Source: Burkholderiaceae bacterium (GTDB lineage Bacteria > Pseudomonadota > Gammaproteobacteria > Burkholderiales > Burkholderiaceae). Taken from it: 64,000 nucleotides of DNA. Positions 52,096-62,230 of this stretch are shown piece after piece. Numbering within the stretch: the stretch's first letter is position 1; the number at the start of each line of letters is the position of its first letter. Under the pieces are notes generated by a model, which had not been told where the DNA came from, did not search any database, and saw nothing but the letters and a program-made list of their open reading frames with translations. The position numbers and the translations under genes are program-made. The stretch covers positions 62,001 through 126,000 of the forward strand of contig JAHFQJ010000003.1 in NCBI GenBank assembly GCA_023266335.1. Direction: 5' to 3'.

Positions 52096-52195
52096 GCGTA
52101 TTACAAACTAAATTCAATTAATTAACTTATTAATTTATTAGATGAATTAATATATTTAGTCTACATCAAATAATTATTATATTAGGAGTGGAAAG

Positions 52196-53611
52196 ATGTC
52201 TGAGGTACAATCAAATTTTCAGGTAGATAATCCAGAACAAAAAGAGCCGGAGAAAAAAGCTAAATCAAAGCAGCTGACTAACTTAATTTTACTTGGTATG
52301 GTATTAGGTATAGTTGTAGGCTATATATTAAATACTAGTTTACCAGCGGATGAAGCCAAAAAATATGCAGGTTATATTTCTATAACTACAGATGTATTTT
52401 TGCGCTTAATTAAAATGTTAATTGCACCGTTAGTTTTTTCTACTTTAGTAGTTGGCGTGGCTCATATGGGTGATGCTAAAACAATTGGTCGTATTGGCAT
52501 AAAAACTATGGGGTGGTTTTTAGCTGCTTCTTTTGCTTCATTATTAATTGGTTTAATTATGGTAAACATATTAAAACCCGGCTATAACTTAAATTTGCCC
52601 ATTCCTGATGTGAATGCAAGTAATGGTTTAAAAGTTACAGCTCTCAATATTAAAGATTTTGTTACACATCTAGTACCTAAAAGTGTCGTAGAGGCAATGG
52701 CGACCAATGAAATATTACAAATTGTAGTATTTTCTATATTCTTTGGTATAGCTTTAGGCGGAATAGGTAAAAATGCTAATACAATCACTTCTGTCATTGA
52801 AGAATTATCGCATGTTATGTTAAAAATAACAGGATATGTAATGAATATGGCACCTTTAGCTGTATTTGCTGCTATGGCATCTACGATTACAACTCAAGGT
52901 ATTGGCGTACTCGCAACATATGCTAAATTTATGGGAAGTTTCTATTTAAGTTTAGGTATATTATGGCTAGTGTTAATTTTTGCCGGGTTTATGTTTTTAG
53001 GTAAGAGTATAGGCTATTTAATGCAATTGATTAAAGAACCAACTTTATTAGCATTTAGCACAGCAAGCAGTGAGGCTGCTTATCCAAAAACTATGGAAAG
53101 ACTGCAGCAGTTTGGTATTTCTAAAAGAGTAACAAGTTTTGTATTACCAATGGGTTATTCATTTAATTTAGATGGCTCTATGATGTATTGTACTTTTGCT
53201 ACTCTATTCATTGCACAAGTTTATAACATACCTTTAAGCTTAAATCAGCAAATTACTATTCTATTATTATTAATGGTAACAAGTAAAGGCATGGCGGGTA
53301 TTCCTAGAGCTTCTTTAGTTGTAATTTCTGCAACTTTAGCTCAATTTAATATTCCAGAAGCCGGATTATTATTAATTATGGGTATTGATCAATTCTTAGA
53401 CATGGGGCGTTCAGCGACTAATGTTATCGGCAACAGTATTGCAACTGCTGTAGTTGCTAAATTTGAAGGTGAATTAACCGTAGCACAGCCGCAGAAAAAA
53501 CCAAGTACGATGAGTGATGAATTAGAATCTTTAAAACGCCGTTTAATGTTATTAGAGCTTGAAAATTCTATTTTGAAAAAAGATGCTGAAGAGCAAGTTT
53601 CAAGGCTGTAA
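52196..53611 (+). CDS. Dicarboxylate/glutamate:cation symporter (DAACS family)
   Basis: DVFLRLIKMLIAPLVFSTLVVGVAHMGDAKTIGRIGIKTMGWF; FSTASSEAAYPKTMERLQQFGISKRVTSFVLPMGYSFNLDGSMMY; GMAGIPRASLVVI; DMGRSATNVIGNSIATAVVAK. Confidence 0.94.
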   Translation: MSEVQSNFQVDNPEQKEPEKKAKSKQLTNLILLGMVLGIVVGYILNTSLPADEAKKYAGYISITTDVFLRLIKMLIAPLVFSTLVVGVAHMGDAKTIGRIGIKTMGWFLAASFASLLIGLIMVNILKPGYNLNLPIPDVNASNGLKVTALNIKDFVTHLVPKSVVEAMATNEILQIVVFSIFFGIALGGIGKNANTITSVIEELSHVMLKITGYVMNMAPLAVFAAMASTITTQGIGVLATYAKFMGSFYLSLGILWLVLIFAGFMFLGKSIGYLMQLIKEPTLLAFSTASSEAAYPKTMERLQQFGISKRVTSFVLPMGYSFNLDGSMMYCTFATLFIAQVYNIPLSLNQQITILLLLMVTSKGMAGIPRASLVVISATLAQFNIPEAGLLLIMGIDQFLDMGRSATNVIGNSIATAVVAKFEGELTVAQPQKKPSTMSDELESLKRRLMLLELENSILKKDAEEQVSRL

Positions 53612-53638
53612 TCTTTTATAATTTCATTTAAAAGTTTG

Positions 53639-53667
53639 TCCCATGCATAAAAAATATGGGATTTTTC
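53639..53667 (+). terminator. Rho-independent terminator after symporter gene
   Basis: TCCCAT-loop-ATGGGA followed by a T-rich run (TTTTTCTTT). Confidence 0.6.
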
Positions 53668-53695
53668 TTTAAAAAAAATAAATTAAAGGAATAAA

Positions 53696-54142
53696 GTGGA
53701 AAGCAATATAACTATTATTATTGCAATTGTTGGTGCAACTGCCTCAATGTGTGTGCCAGCTATTACAAAATGGTTTGAACATAAAAATTTATTAAAAAAA
53801 GAAATAAGAGATAAAAAAATTCCTGTATATGAAAAAATAGTTGAATTATTTTTGCTAACACTAGTATCAGAAGTCAAAGGGGGAAAATTTGAAGATAAAG
53901 AAGAAAAAATGGCAGATATAACTAAAGGTTTGATATGCTTTGCCTCAAGTGATGTAATAAAAACTTGGAATTTTTGGAGAAATAATAGTGAGTGCAAAGA
54001 CACAAGTACTACTCTAACAAATATGGAAAATATTTTTGTTTGTATAAGAAAAGACCTTAATTATAAAGATAATTTTAAAAAATTTGAATTACTACATTTA
54101 TTTATTAATAAGAGAGCATTAGAATATATCAGCAAATCATAA
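53696..54142 (+). CDS. Hypothetical protein with N-terminal TM anchor (GTG start)
   Basis: 148 aa, GTG start preceded by AAAGGA; ITIIIAIVGATASMCVPAITKWFEHKNLLKKEIRDKKIPVYEKIVELF. Confidence 0.6.
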   Translation: MESNITIIIAIVGATASMCVPAITKWFEHKNLLKKEIRDKKIPVYEKIVELFLLTLVSEVKGGKFEDKEEKMADITKGLICFASSDVIKTWNFWRNNSECKDTSTTLTNMENIFVCIRKDLNYKDNFKKFELLHLFINKRALEYISKS

Positions 54143-54150
54143 AAATCTGA

Positions 54151-55650
54151 CTAACTTGTTCTCTGCATTTCTAATAATTTTTTTTCTTCCTCATTAACTT
54201 TTCTTTTCTTTAATTTGAATGTTAGACTATCAATGGCTCTAGGTATATTTTTTACCTTTTCAAAATTATTATCATTTGCATAATATAATTCCAATCCGTA
54301 ATTACTTAAGCTAATATGATATTCAATAAATTCAAATGCATACTCATGCCAGCCTAAATTAAACAAATTAAGGCTATTGCTGTAGTAAAAAAAACTATTT
54401 TCATTAAAATGCCTTTTGTATTCAGGTGAACTCCATGCATTAACAGATAAATCATATATAACTTTTATATATAAATGACCATCTTGTTCAAGTAAATTTA
54501 AGCAATTAGTCATAGCATTTTTCATATTATCTACACATTCAAATATATAATTAGCATATATATTACTAAAGTAACCCTTTATACCCGCATGTTTACCAAA
54601 ACGCCATGCATCAATATCCTGATAAAAATCTATATCCCTATTAAAATCAAGCAATAAATCCGGCTTATATTTATCATCATAATCAATATTAAGCATGTTA
54701 TATTTCCAATCCAACCCACAGCCTAGATTAATATTTTTTGGAAGCTGGCATGCAGTCTGCTTGATATGGGTTGGAATTGCAAATATTTGTTCTATGGAAC
54801 TTAAATATTTTTCCATGCCTTTTTGAATAAATTTAGCAGCATCTCTTTGTTTAATAATATTATAAGCATTTTCTTCAAGTGCATGTCTTTTACCCGGATT
54901 TTTAATTAAATCTACGCATAAACTAGGCAAACTTTCTAGGCTTCCATGGCAAATTGCTTTTTTAATGTCCGGCTCAATTGAGGTTTTTTCACCAAGTTCT
55001 GATATAACAGCCTTATGATTGGCTAATAGATACGATACTCTAACAATTTCAAATATATTTGCCTTGTCATAAAAATGCATATTTAAAATTATTTTACTTC
55101 TCGCAATTAAATTATCTCTTTCTGCATCAATAACTTGTCCAAAATCTGTTGTACTGACTACATTTAAACCCGTAGCTTTAATAGCTTGAATGGCTTTTAT
55201 TCTACGTTCACTACTGCTTCCATAAAAAAATACATCAATATCTTGTTCTAATTTAGGAATAACTTCTAAATTTGGAGTATAGCCAATAGGTACGAGGCTA
55301 AGATTATTAATTCCCGCTTTATGCAGCTGTGTAAAGTTAGCTGTTGAATATTCCCAAACATGAGTATTTTTCATTAAGCGGAAATATTTAGAATTCATCC
55401 AAGGCACGCCTTCGCCAACTTGCTCAAGATTATAGAGGATAATATTTTGAATTGGTATTTTTTGTGCTTTAAGCTGCTCAAAAGAAATATGGTGGGAGGC
55501 AAATATAATATTAATTACATCAGCATATATTTTTGTATCAAGAATAATCTCTACGCTAAAGCCTAATAACTCTAAACTATATTTAGTACTTAAAATTACT
55601 TCCTTAAATGCCGGATAACCATCTAAAATAACAATATGAATTTTCTGCAT
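54151..55650 (-). CDS. Glycosyltransferase-like domain fused to C-terminal SAM methyltransferase-like domain
   Basis: ORF 54151..55668, likely start MQKIHIVILDGYPAF. N-terminal: DIDVFFYGSSSERRIKAIQAIKATG...SKIILNMHFYDKANIFEIVRVSYLLANHKAVISE (CgeB/GT-B-like). C-terminal: KNINLGCGLDWKYNMLNIDYDDKYKPDLLLDFNRD (SAM motif). Confidence 0.7.
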   Translation of the reverse strand: MQKIHIVILDGYPAFKEVILSTKYSLELLGFSVEIILDTKIYADVINIIFASHHISFEQLKAQKIPIQNIILYNLEQVGEGVPWMNSKYFRLMKNTHVWEYSTANFTQLHKAGINNLSLVPIGYTPNLEVIPKLEQDIDVFFYGSSSERRIKAIQAIKATGLNVVSTTDFGQVIDAERDNLIARSKIILNMHFYDKANIFEIVRVSYLLANHKAVISELGEKTSIEPDIKKAICHGSLESLPSLCVDLIKNPGKRHALEENAYNIIKQRDAAKFIQKGMEKYLSSIEQIFAIPTHIKQTACQLPKNINLGCGLDWKYNMLNIDYDDKYKPDLLLDFNRDIDFYQDIDAWRFGKHAGIKGYFSNIYANYIFECVDNMKNAMTNCLNLLEQDGHLYIKVIYDLSVNAWSSPEYKRHFNENSFFYYSNSLNLFNLGWHEYAFEFIEYHISLSNYGLELYYANDNNFEKVKNIPRAIDSLTFKLKKRKVNEEEKKLLEMQRTS

Positions 55651-55836
55651 AATAATATACAAGCACAAAAAATTTACGATAATGAAAGGTTATGTTTTTT
55701 TAAGGTATTTTGCAATATTAATTTTAAATTTGTTTGTAAAACATGCAATAAATACTACAATTTCTTTTTATTAAGATAGTTTTTTCATGTGATTTAATTC
55801 ATAATTATAGTCATTTTAATGTGATAAAAGTAAAAT

Positions 55837-57300
55837 ATGTATAATAGTGAAGCAGCTTACAGTTCTATTCTTGAATTACAGCAGCATGCTCAAAATGATA
55901 GTTTTATTTTAACTGAATTGTTTCATAAACAAGATAGAGATGCTATTTTTAGTGTTAATACTCCAAATTTACATTTAAATTATGCAAAAAATCTAATCAC
56001 TACAGATACAATTAACTTATTTGATAAATTACTTAATCTAGCAGAGCTAAAAAAATCAATACAAAGTATGTTAAGCGGCGAGTGCATAAACATGCTTGAA
56101 CAACGTCCTGCTTTACATATTGCTTTGCGAACACAACATGATTTTATTCCAGCATGGGCAAAACAAGAAGTTGAAAGAAGCTTAATTGATATGGAAAATT
56201 TTTGTAATGCTATTCATATTAATAAAAATATTACAGATGTAATTCATATAGGCATTGGCGGGTCTGATTTAGGTTCAAAAATGGTTTATCATGCATTCTC
56301 CGGCGTATATCCCAGAAAAATAAATGCACATTTTTTAAATAATATAGATGGTGCACAATTAGAACAAATTTTATCCGGCATTAAAGCTAGAAATACTTTG
56401 ATTATTGCATGTTCGAAAACTTTTACTACTTTAGAAACCTGCCAAAATTTACAATCATGTATGGATTGGCTTAAAAAAGATAAATTTATTACAGATTATA
56501 CTGAACATATTGTAGCTGTCACTGCTAATCCGGAAAAACCGAAAGAGCAGGGAATTAAATATGTTTTTGGCTTTTCTGATTGGATTGGCGGCAGATTTTC
56601 ATTATGGAGTGCAGTTGGGTTAATAATTATGTTATGTTATGGTGCAGAGGTATTTAAAGAATTACTTGCTGGGGCTGCACATATGGATAAAAATTTTATC
56701 CAAGAACCAATTCATAATAATATGGCGCAGATATTAGCTATGCTCGGGATTTGGTATCGTAATGCATTTAATGTGCCTAGTTATTGTATAGCTGCTTATG
56801 CCCAGAATTTAAATTATTTTACTGCATATTTACAGCAATTAGATATGGAAAGTAATGGTAAAAGTATTGGAATAGATAATAAAAGACTGCCTTATCACAC
56901 CGCTCCAATTATTTTTGGAGAGGTCGGTACGCATTGCCAACATGCTTATTTTCAATTATTACATCAAGGTACACAGTGGGTACCTGTAGATTTTATTAGC
57001 TATATTAATGCGCATCATCAATATAAAAATCATCACAAAATTTTACTGCAGAATTGTTTTTCGCAGGCTAAAGCCTTAATGCTGGGAAAACATGATAATA
57101 ATCCGCATTTTATTCATGTAGGTAACCGCCCCAGCAATATGTTATTATTAAAAGATATGAGTGCATTTTCAATTGGATCTTTATTAGCATTATATGAACA
57201 TAAAATTTTTACGCAGGGAATTTTCTGGCATATTAATTCTTTTGACCAATGGGGAGTTGAATTTGGTAAACAATTAGCTAAACAAGAATTGGTAATTTAA
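55837..57300 (+). CDS. pgi: Glucose-6-phosphate isomerase
   Basis: RPALHIALRTQ, VIHIGIGGSDLGSKMVYHA, FGFSDWIGGRFSLWSAVGL, PIIFGEVGTHCQHAYFQLLHQGTQWVPVDFI motifs. Confidence 0.97.
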   Translation: MYNSEAAYSSILELQQHAQNDSFILTELFHKQDRDAIFSVNTPNLHLNYAKNLITTDTINLFDKLLNLAELKKSIQSMLSGECINMLEQRPALHIALRTQHDFIPAWAKQEVERSLIDMENFCNAIHINKNITDVIHIGIGGSDLGSKMVYHAFSGVYPRKINAHFLNNIDGAQLEQILSGIKARNTLIIACSKTFTTLETCQNLQSCMDWLKKDKFITDYTEHIVAVTANPEKPKEQGIKYVFGFSDWIGGRFSLWSAVGLIIMLCYGAEVFKELLAGAAHMDKNFIQEPIHNNMAQILAMLGIWYRNAFNVPSYCIAAYAQNLNYFTAYLQQLDMESNGKSIGIDNKRLPYHTAPIIFGEVGTHCQHAYFQLLHQGTQWVPVDFISYINAHHQYKNHHKILLQNCFSQAKALMLGKHDNNPHFIHVGNRPSNMLLLKDMSAFSIGSLLALYEHKIFTQGIFWHINSFDQWGVEFGKQLAKQELVI

Positions 57301-57315
57301 ACTAAAATAGTTTAT

Positions 57316-58152
57316 ATGATGAATAATAAAATCTACACTATAACTCCAAACTGGCAAGCTCCAAAGCATATAAAAGCACTTTCTACCCTAGCAATTGGCG
57401 GTTATAGTACAGGACAATATGCAAACCCATATTATTCCACTGGATTAAATTTAGCGGCTCATGTGCAGGATAATATTCAAGACGTATATAAAAATAGAAC
57501 ATTAGTTAAACAAGAAATAAATTGCCCAATAATCTGGCTTGAACAAGTACACGGAATTTATTGTACCGATTTGGATAATGATGATTATTTTAAAGACAGC
57601 AAATATGAATTAGGTATAAATAATACATGTATTAGAGCAGATGCCTGCTTTACTACTAAGCAAAATTTAGCTTGCAGTGTATTAACCGCTGACTGCTTGC
57701 CTTTATTAGTTACAGATAAAAAAGGGCAGGCTGTTTTAGCCATACATGCAGGCTGGAAAGGCTTAGTTAATGGAATTATTGAGAATTCTATAGATTATTT
57801 TATGCATAAAACTAAAATCAGCAGTGGAAATATTTTGGTTTGGCTCGGTCCTGCAATTGGTGCAAATGCTTTTGAGGTAGGAAATGAAGTATTAGATAAA
57901 TTTATGCATTTTGCTGCTGAAAAAGAAAAAGAAAATACTTATACTAGCTTTGAACAAAATATTAATAATGATAAAAATAAAAAATATGCTGATTTATATA
58001 AACTAGCCAAAATTAGGCTGGCACGTTTAGACATTATATCAGCTAATATTAGCGGAGGAGATTTTTGCACTTATTTCGACCATAGATTTTATTCTTACAG
58101 AAGAAATAATGTTACAGGAAGAATAGCAAGTATAATTGCTAAAATATTTTAA
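57316..58152 (+). CDS. pgeF: Peptidoglycan editing factor / multicopper polyphenol oxidase-like (YfiH family)
   Basis: WLEQVHGIYCTDLD, VLTADCLPLLVTDKKGQAVLAIHAGWKGLVNGIIENSI, FCTYFDHRFYSYRRNNVTGRIASII. Confidence 0.93.
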   Translation: MMNNKIYTITPNWQAPKHIKALSTLAIGGYSTGQYANPYYSTGLNLAAHVQDNIQDVYKNRTLVKQEINCPIIWLEQVHGIYCTDLDNDDYFKDSKYELGINNTCIRADACFTTKQNLACSVLTADCLPLLVTDKKGQAVLAIHAGWKGLVNGIIENSIDYFMHKTKISSGNILVWLGPAIGANAFEVGNEVLDKFMHFAAEKEKENTYTSFEQNINNDKNKKYADLYKLAKIRLARLDIISANISGGDFCTYFDHRFYSYRRNNVTGRIASIIAKIF

Positions 58153-58225
58153 TATTATTAAGAAAATCCTATACTATCTAGTGTAATGCTATTTTTTACT
58201 TATATTATTCTTCTGGATAAAACTC

Positions 58226-60343
58226 TCAAAATTCTAAATTCATACCTATTTTTACACTGCGTTTCCCATACGGTGTTGTATTTCGTAAAAAGTCTGAAGC
58301 AGGTCTTATATCTTTATTTAATAAATTATCCCCTTTTAAAAATAAAGCTAAATTACCGTATTTGGTGAAAAAATTTCTTTCTACATGCAAAGTTAAATCT
58401 GTATAACCTGAAGCTTTAATTTCATTATCCGGAATCTTATTTTGCTTTGTATTATACACAGCTTTTAACTGTGTATGCCAATCATTATGCTGATAAGCCA
58501 ATCCAAATCCCAAACGCAATGGACTAATTCTGGGTAATGCTTCATGATTATCTGTGTTATATGCTCTGGTATAATCCATTTGCCATAACAATGACAATTT
58601 TTGTTTCATATTAGAAATATTTTTATTAAATAAATTATTTAAAGGAATTTTTCCTTCTAATTCAAAACCATAAAAAAGTGCTGGAATAGCTAAATATTTA
58701 TATTGATTAATTCCATTAATGTCTTGGTTTCCATTTTCATCTACCTTTAGGCTAGTATTTTGCAGACTAATATAGTTTTTAAATTTATTTGCAAATAAAT
58801 TAGATTTTATTTCATAGCCTTCTTTTTTATATTTTAATCCTAAATCAAGCCCTATGCTTTGCTCTTTTTTTAAATTCTCATCACCTAATTCATATGCATT
58901 TGTTGCCGCATGTATACCGTTTGCAAATAATTCATAAAACGTTGGAGCTCTTTGAGCATAATTTAAACTTAATGTGGAATTTAAATTGGAAGTGATAGGA
59001 TTAAATATTGAAGCACTTGTACTATAAGTATTAATTTTTTTATCAGGATTATTTATTGTAAACTTAGAATTATTTTCAATATCTGCTTTTATATTATGAT
59101 TTTCTGCTCTTATACCAAATTCTAAATATGAAGTTTGATGATTATCTAAATTTAAATTTGGTATTAAAGGAATTTTTTCAATAGCATATAAAGCAGCATG
59201 CCTATTTGTTGTGGTTGGAATAAAAGCCTCTTTGCCCAAAGCACTAAATTTATTAAATTGATATTGAGTTCCAATAATTCCTGTAATTTTATAGCTTCCA
59301 TTTCCAATATTTATTGGAATATGTTTAAACTGCAAAGATAATTCATGAGCCTTATTTTTAAATGTAGTTCCAACTTCTCCGCTTTCTATTTCTTTATGTT
59401 CATAATCACTGGAATTTAATTTAAACGATAAAGTTTCTATACCTAAATTGTGTATTTTTTGCTCTGTTTCAAATGCAAATTTATTCTGTTTCATTTTTAT
59501 TCTGACATTTTTTTCAATAGGCGATCCATATTCCTGATTATAATTATCCAAACTTATTCCGCTAAATCCATTATCATTAATATAGCTTACTCCAATAGCA
59601 CCGCCATTACTCTGGCTATCTGTATTAGGTAATTTATCTTTTATTTCTTCATTTATAGGAATAGGTTCAATATTTCTTAGCGCTTCACTTCTAGCAAAAT
59701 CGCTAATTTTAATATCACTGGTTTTAGTAGAAAATACATCTGCGTGTATAACAATATTCTCATTCAGACCTGCTTCAAGTTTTAACGCTGCCGAACGTTC
59801 ATTATTAGCACCGCCAAAATTAGTGTTTAGATTGCCTTGTATGCCCTGAATAGATTTTTTACTAATTCTATTTTCAACAATATTAATAGCACCACTTGAA
59901 GCATTTCCACCGTATACTAAAGCATCTGTACCTTTAACAATCTCAATTTTATCGATAGCAGCCGGATTAACTGGCACTGCATGGTCATAAGATATACTTG
60001 AAGCATCAAATAATGTATTGCCATTCTGCATAATTTTTATATGGTCGCCTTCTAAGCCGCGAATACTCGGGCGATTTGCCACTGCTCCAAAACCAGTAGA
60101 TGAAACACCAACTGTATTTTGCAGAATTTGCCCTAATCCTATGCCGCTTTGTTCCCGTATTTTTTGTCTGGATATAGTATTTGCAGAAAAATTATTATTC
60201 ATCGAAAAATCTGATGCATATGCATTAACAACAACATCATCTAGTTTTTGTATAGGAATTTGATTGCTGACATCAGTTAAATTTTGTGCATAAGAATTGA
60301 CTGATACAGAAACCGCTAAAAATATAATTGAGCACTTGAACAT
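58226..60343 (-). CDS. TonB-dependent outer-membrane receptor (ZnuD-like)
   Basis: Signal peptide; plug GLGQILQNTVGVSSTGFGAVANRPSIRGLEGDHIKIMQNG...SISYDHAVPVNPAAIDKIEIVKGTDALVYGGNASSGAINIVENRI; C-terminal TPYGKRSVKIGMNLEF. Confidence 0.9.
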   Translation of the reverse strand: MFKCSIIFLAVSVSVNSYAQNLTDVSNQIPIQKLDDVVVNAYASDFSMNNNFSANTISRQKIREQSGIGLGQILQNTVGVSSTGFGAVANRPSIRGLEGDHIKIMQNGNTLFDASSISYDHAVPVNPAAIDKIEIVKGTDALVYGGNASSGAINIVENRISKKSIQGIQGNLNTNFGGANNERSAALKLEAGLNENIVIHADVFSTKTSDIKISDFARSEALRNIEPIPINEEIKDKLPNTDSQSNGGAIGVSYINDNGFSGISLDNYNQEYGSPIEKNVRIKMKQNKFAFETEQKIHNLGIETLSFKLNSSDYEHKEIESGEVGTTFKNKAHELSLQFKHIPINIGNGSYKITGIIGTQYQFNKFSALGKEAFIPTTTNRHAALYAIEKIPLIPNLNLDNHQTSYLEFGIRAENHNIKADIENNSKFTINNPDKKINTYSTSASIFNPITSNLNSTLSLNYAQRAPTFYELFANGIHAATNAYELGDENLKKEQSIGLDLGLKYKKEGYEIKSNLFANKFKNYISLQNTSLKVDENGNQDINGINQYKYLAIPALFYGFELEGKIPLNNLFNKNISNMKQKLSLLWQMDYTRAYNTDNHEALPRISPLRLGFGLAYQHNDWHTQLKAVYNTKQNKIPDNEIKASGYTDLTLHVERNFFTKYGNLALFLKGDNLLNKDIRPASDFLRNTTPYGKRSVKIGMNLEF

Positions 60344-60357
60344 ATATAATTATAGTA

Positions 60358-60373
60358 ACGTTAATGATAACGT
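60358..60373. promoter_or_regulatory. Inverted-repeat operator candidate (Zur/Fur-like) upstream of TonB receptor
   Basis: Perfect palindrome ACGTTA-ATGA-TAACGT 14 bp upstream of the receptor start codon, embedded in a TA-rich promoter. Confidence 0.45.
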
Positions 60374-60411
60374 AATTATATATATATTTTTAGATTTAAT
60401 CTATTCTTATA

Positions 60412-60495
60412 TACTAATCGGATTTCAATTTGCGAACTTTGTTGCTGTCGTAATTTATTCCTGCTGCCTCGCCGTAAAATGAACTGAAATTAGCA
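60412..60495 (-). repeat. Family-1 dispersed MITE-like repeat, copy F
   Basis: TACTAATCGGATTTCAATTTGCGAACTTTGTTGCTGTCGTAATTTATTCCTGCTGCCTCGCCGTAAAATGAACTGAAATTAGCA. Confidence 0.85.
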
Positions 60496-60608
60496 TATTC
60501 ATCTTAATCCGATTTTTATAGGAATTAGCATTAAATTCAAACAAAGAATGTAATATATTTTATTTATATATTATAAGTAACATAACCTAATTTTCTAAGC
60601 CAGATAAA

Positions 60609-60687
60609 ATTGTAGTTCATTTTGTGATAAAACGGCAAGAATAAATTACGACAGCAACAAAGTTCGCAAATTGAAATCCGATTAGTA
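60609..60687 (+). repeat. Family-1 dispersed MITE-like repeat, copy G
   Basis: ATTGTAGTTCATTTTGTGATAAAACGGCAAGAATAAATTACGACAGCAACAAAGTTCGCAAATTGAAATCCGATTAGTA. Confidence 0.85.
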
Positions 60688-60750
60688 TATAACACATAAT
60701 TAACTAAGTATTATATAATATTCAATATAGTATAAAATCAGGCAAATTAT

Positions 60751-62130
60751 ATGCATATTCATATTCTTGGTATTTGCGGAACATTTATGGGAAGTCTAGC
60801 TGTTTTAGCTAAACAAGCTGGGCATAAAGTTACAGGATGCGATCAAAATGTTTATCCGCCAATGAGTACTCAATTACAAAACCAAGGTATAGAATTAATT
60901 AGCGGATTTGGTAAAGAGCAGATTAATTTAAAACCGGATTTATTTATCATAGGCAATGTAATCAGCCGCGGAAACGAGCTGATGGAGGAAATATTAAATC
61001 AAGGCTTGCCGTATATTTCAGGTCCACAATGGCTGGGTGAAAATATTCTGCGTAATAAATGGGTATTGGCAATAGCTGGCACACACGGAAAAACAACAAC
61101 AACAACAATGCTTGCCTGGATATTAGAATATGCTAAACTTAATCCAAGCTATTTAATCGGCGGCGTTCCATTAAATTTTGAGGCTTCCGCACGTCTTACA
61201 GATAGTAAATATTTTGTAATTGAAGCTGATGAATATGATACAGCATTTTTTGATAAACGCAGCAAATTTATACATTACCGCCCTCGTACTACAATTTTAA
61301 ATAATTTAGAATTTGATCATGCAGATATTTTTGATAATGTGGAAGATATTCAAAAACAATTTCATCATTTAATACGTACTATTCCTGCTAATGGAGAAAT
61401 CATAGTTAATCATGATGCGCATAATTTATTAAAAACCTTAGAATATGGATCATGGTCACACGTAAGTTATTTCAGTGAAGATATTGATAAGAGTAATTGG
61501 GCATTAAAGACAGATGAAAATATATCAAATCATTTTGAAGTTTATTATAACCAAAAATTACAGAGTAAAGTGATTTGGGATATTATCGGAAAGCATAATC
61601 AATATAATGGTTTAGCTGCAATATCAGCTGCCAAACATATCGGCATAGACATACAAACCAGTATTGAGGCATTAAATAATTTTTCAGGCATAAAGCGCCG
61701 TATGGAAATTAAAGGTGAAATAGACGGAATTATTATATATGATGATTTTGCCCATCACCCAACTGCTATACAAGCTACGCTTGACGGATTACGCAAAAAA
61801 GTAGGAAATGAGCCAATTATTGCCGTACTAGAACCTCGTTCAAATACTATGAAACTGGGAGCAGTTAAAGATGCAATTCCAGAAAGCTTGAGTAATGCTG
61901 ATTATAATTTTATTTATACTGATTTGAGTAGCATAAGATGGGACGTAAAACAAGTTTTTGCTAATATAGAAAATAATACAGAAATATATGATGACATAAA
62001 TGTACTAATTCAAAAAATTAAATTAAAAGCATGCCATATGCAAGGAAACAGCTGCAGTAAAAAATGTCATGTTGTAGTTATGAGTAATGGCGGCTTTGAG
62101 GGAATTCATCAAAAATTACTAGAAGCTTAA
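60751..62130 (+). CDS. mpl: UDP-N-acetylmuramate:L-alanyl-gamma-D-glutamyl-meso-diaminopimelate ligase
   Basis: MHIHILGICGTFMGSLAVLAKQAGHKVTGCDQNVYPPMSTQLQ; AIAGTHGKTTTTTMLAWILE; FVIEADEYDTAFFDKRSKFIHYRP; YDDFAHHPTAIQATLDGLR. Confidence 0.97.
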   Translation: MHIHILGICGTFMGSLAVLAKQAGHKVTGCDQNVYPPMSTQLQNQGIELISGFGKEQINLKPDLFIIGNVISRGNELMEEILNQGLPYISGPQWLGENILRNKWVLAIAGTHGKTTTTTMLAWILEYAKLNPSYLIGGVPLNFEASARLTDSKYFVIEADEYDTAFFDKRSKFIHYRPRTTILNNLEFDHADIFDNVEDIQKQFHHLIRTIPANGEIIVNHDAHNLLKTLEYGSWSHVSYFSEDIDKSNWALKTDENISNHFEVYYNQKLQSKVIWDIIGKHNQYNGLAAISAAKHIGIDIQTSIEALNNFSGIKRRMEIKGEIDGIIIYDDFAHHPTAIQATLDGLRKKVGNEPIIAVLEPRSNTMKLGAVKDAIPESLSNADYNFIYTDLSSIRWDVKQVFANIENNTEIYDDINVLIQKIKLKACHMQGNSCSKKCHVVVMSNGGFEGIHQKLLEA

Positions 62131-62230
62131 AAATTTGCCTGAATTTTGAGATGACCCCTTATACAGAATAAGAGGATGACGGTCTATAATTGTCTCGCAT
62201 TTATATAGGCTATTTGAGACAAGTATATTT

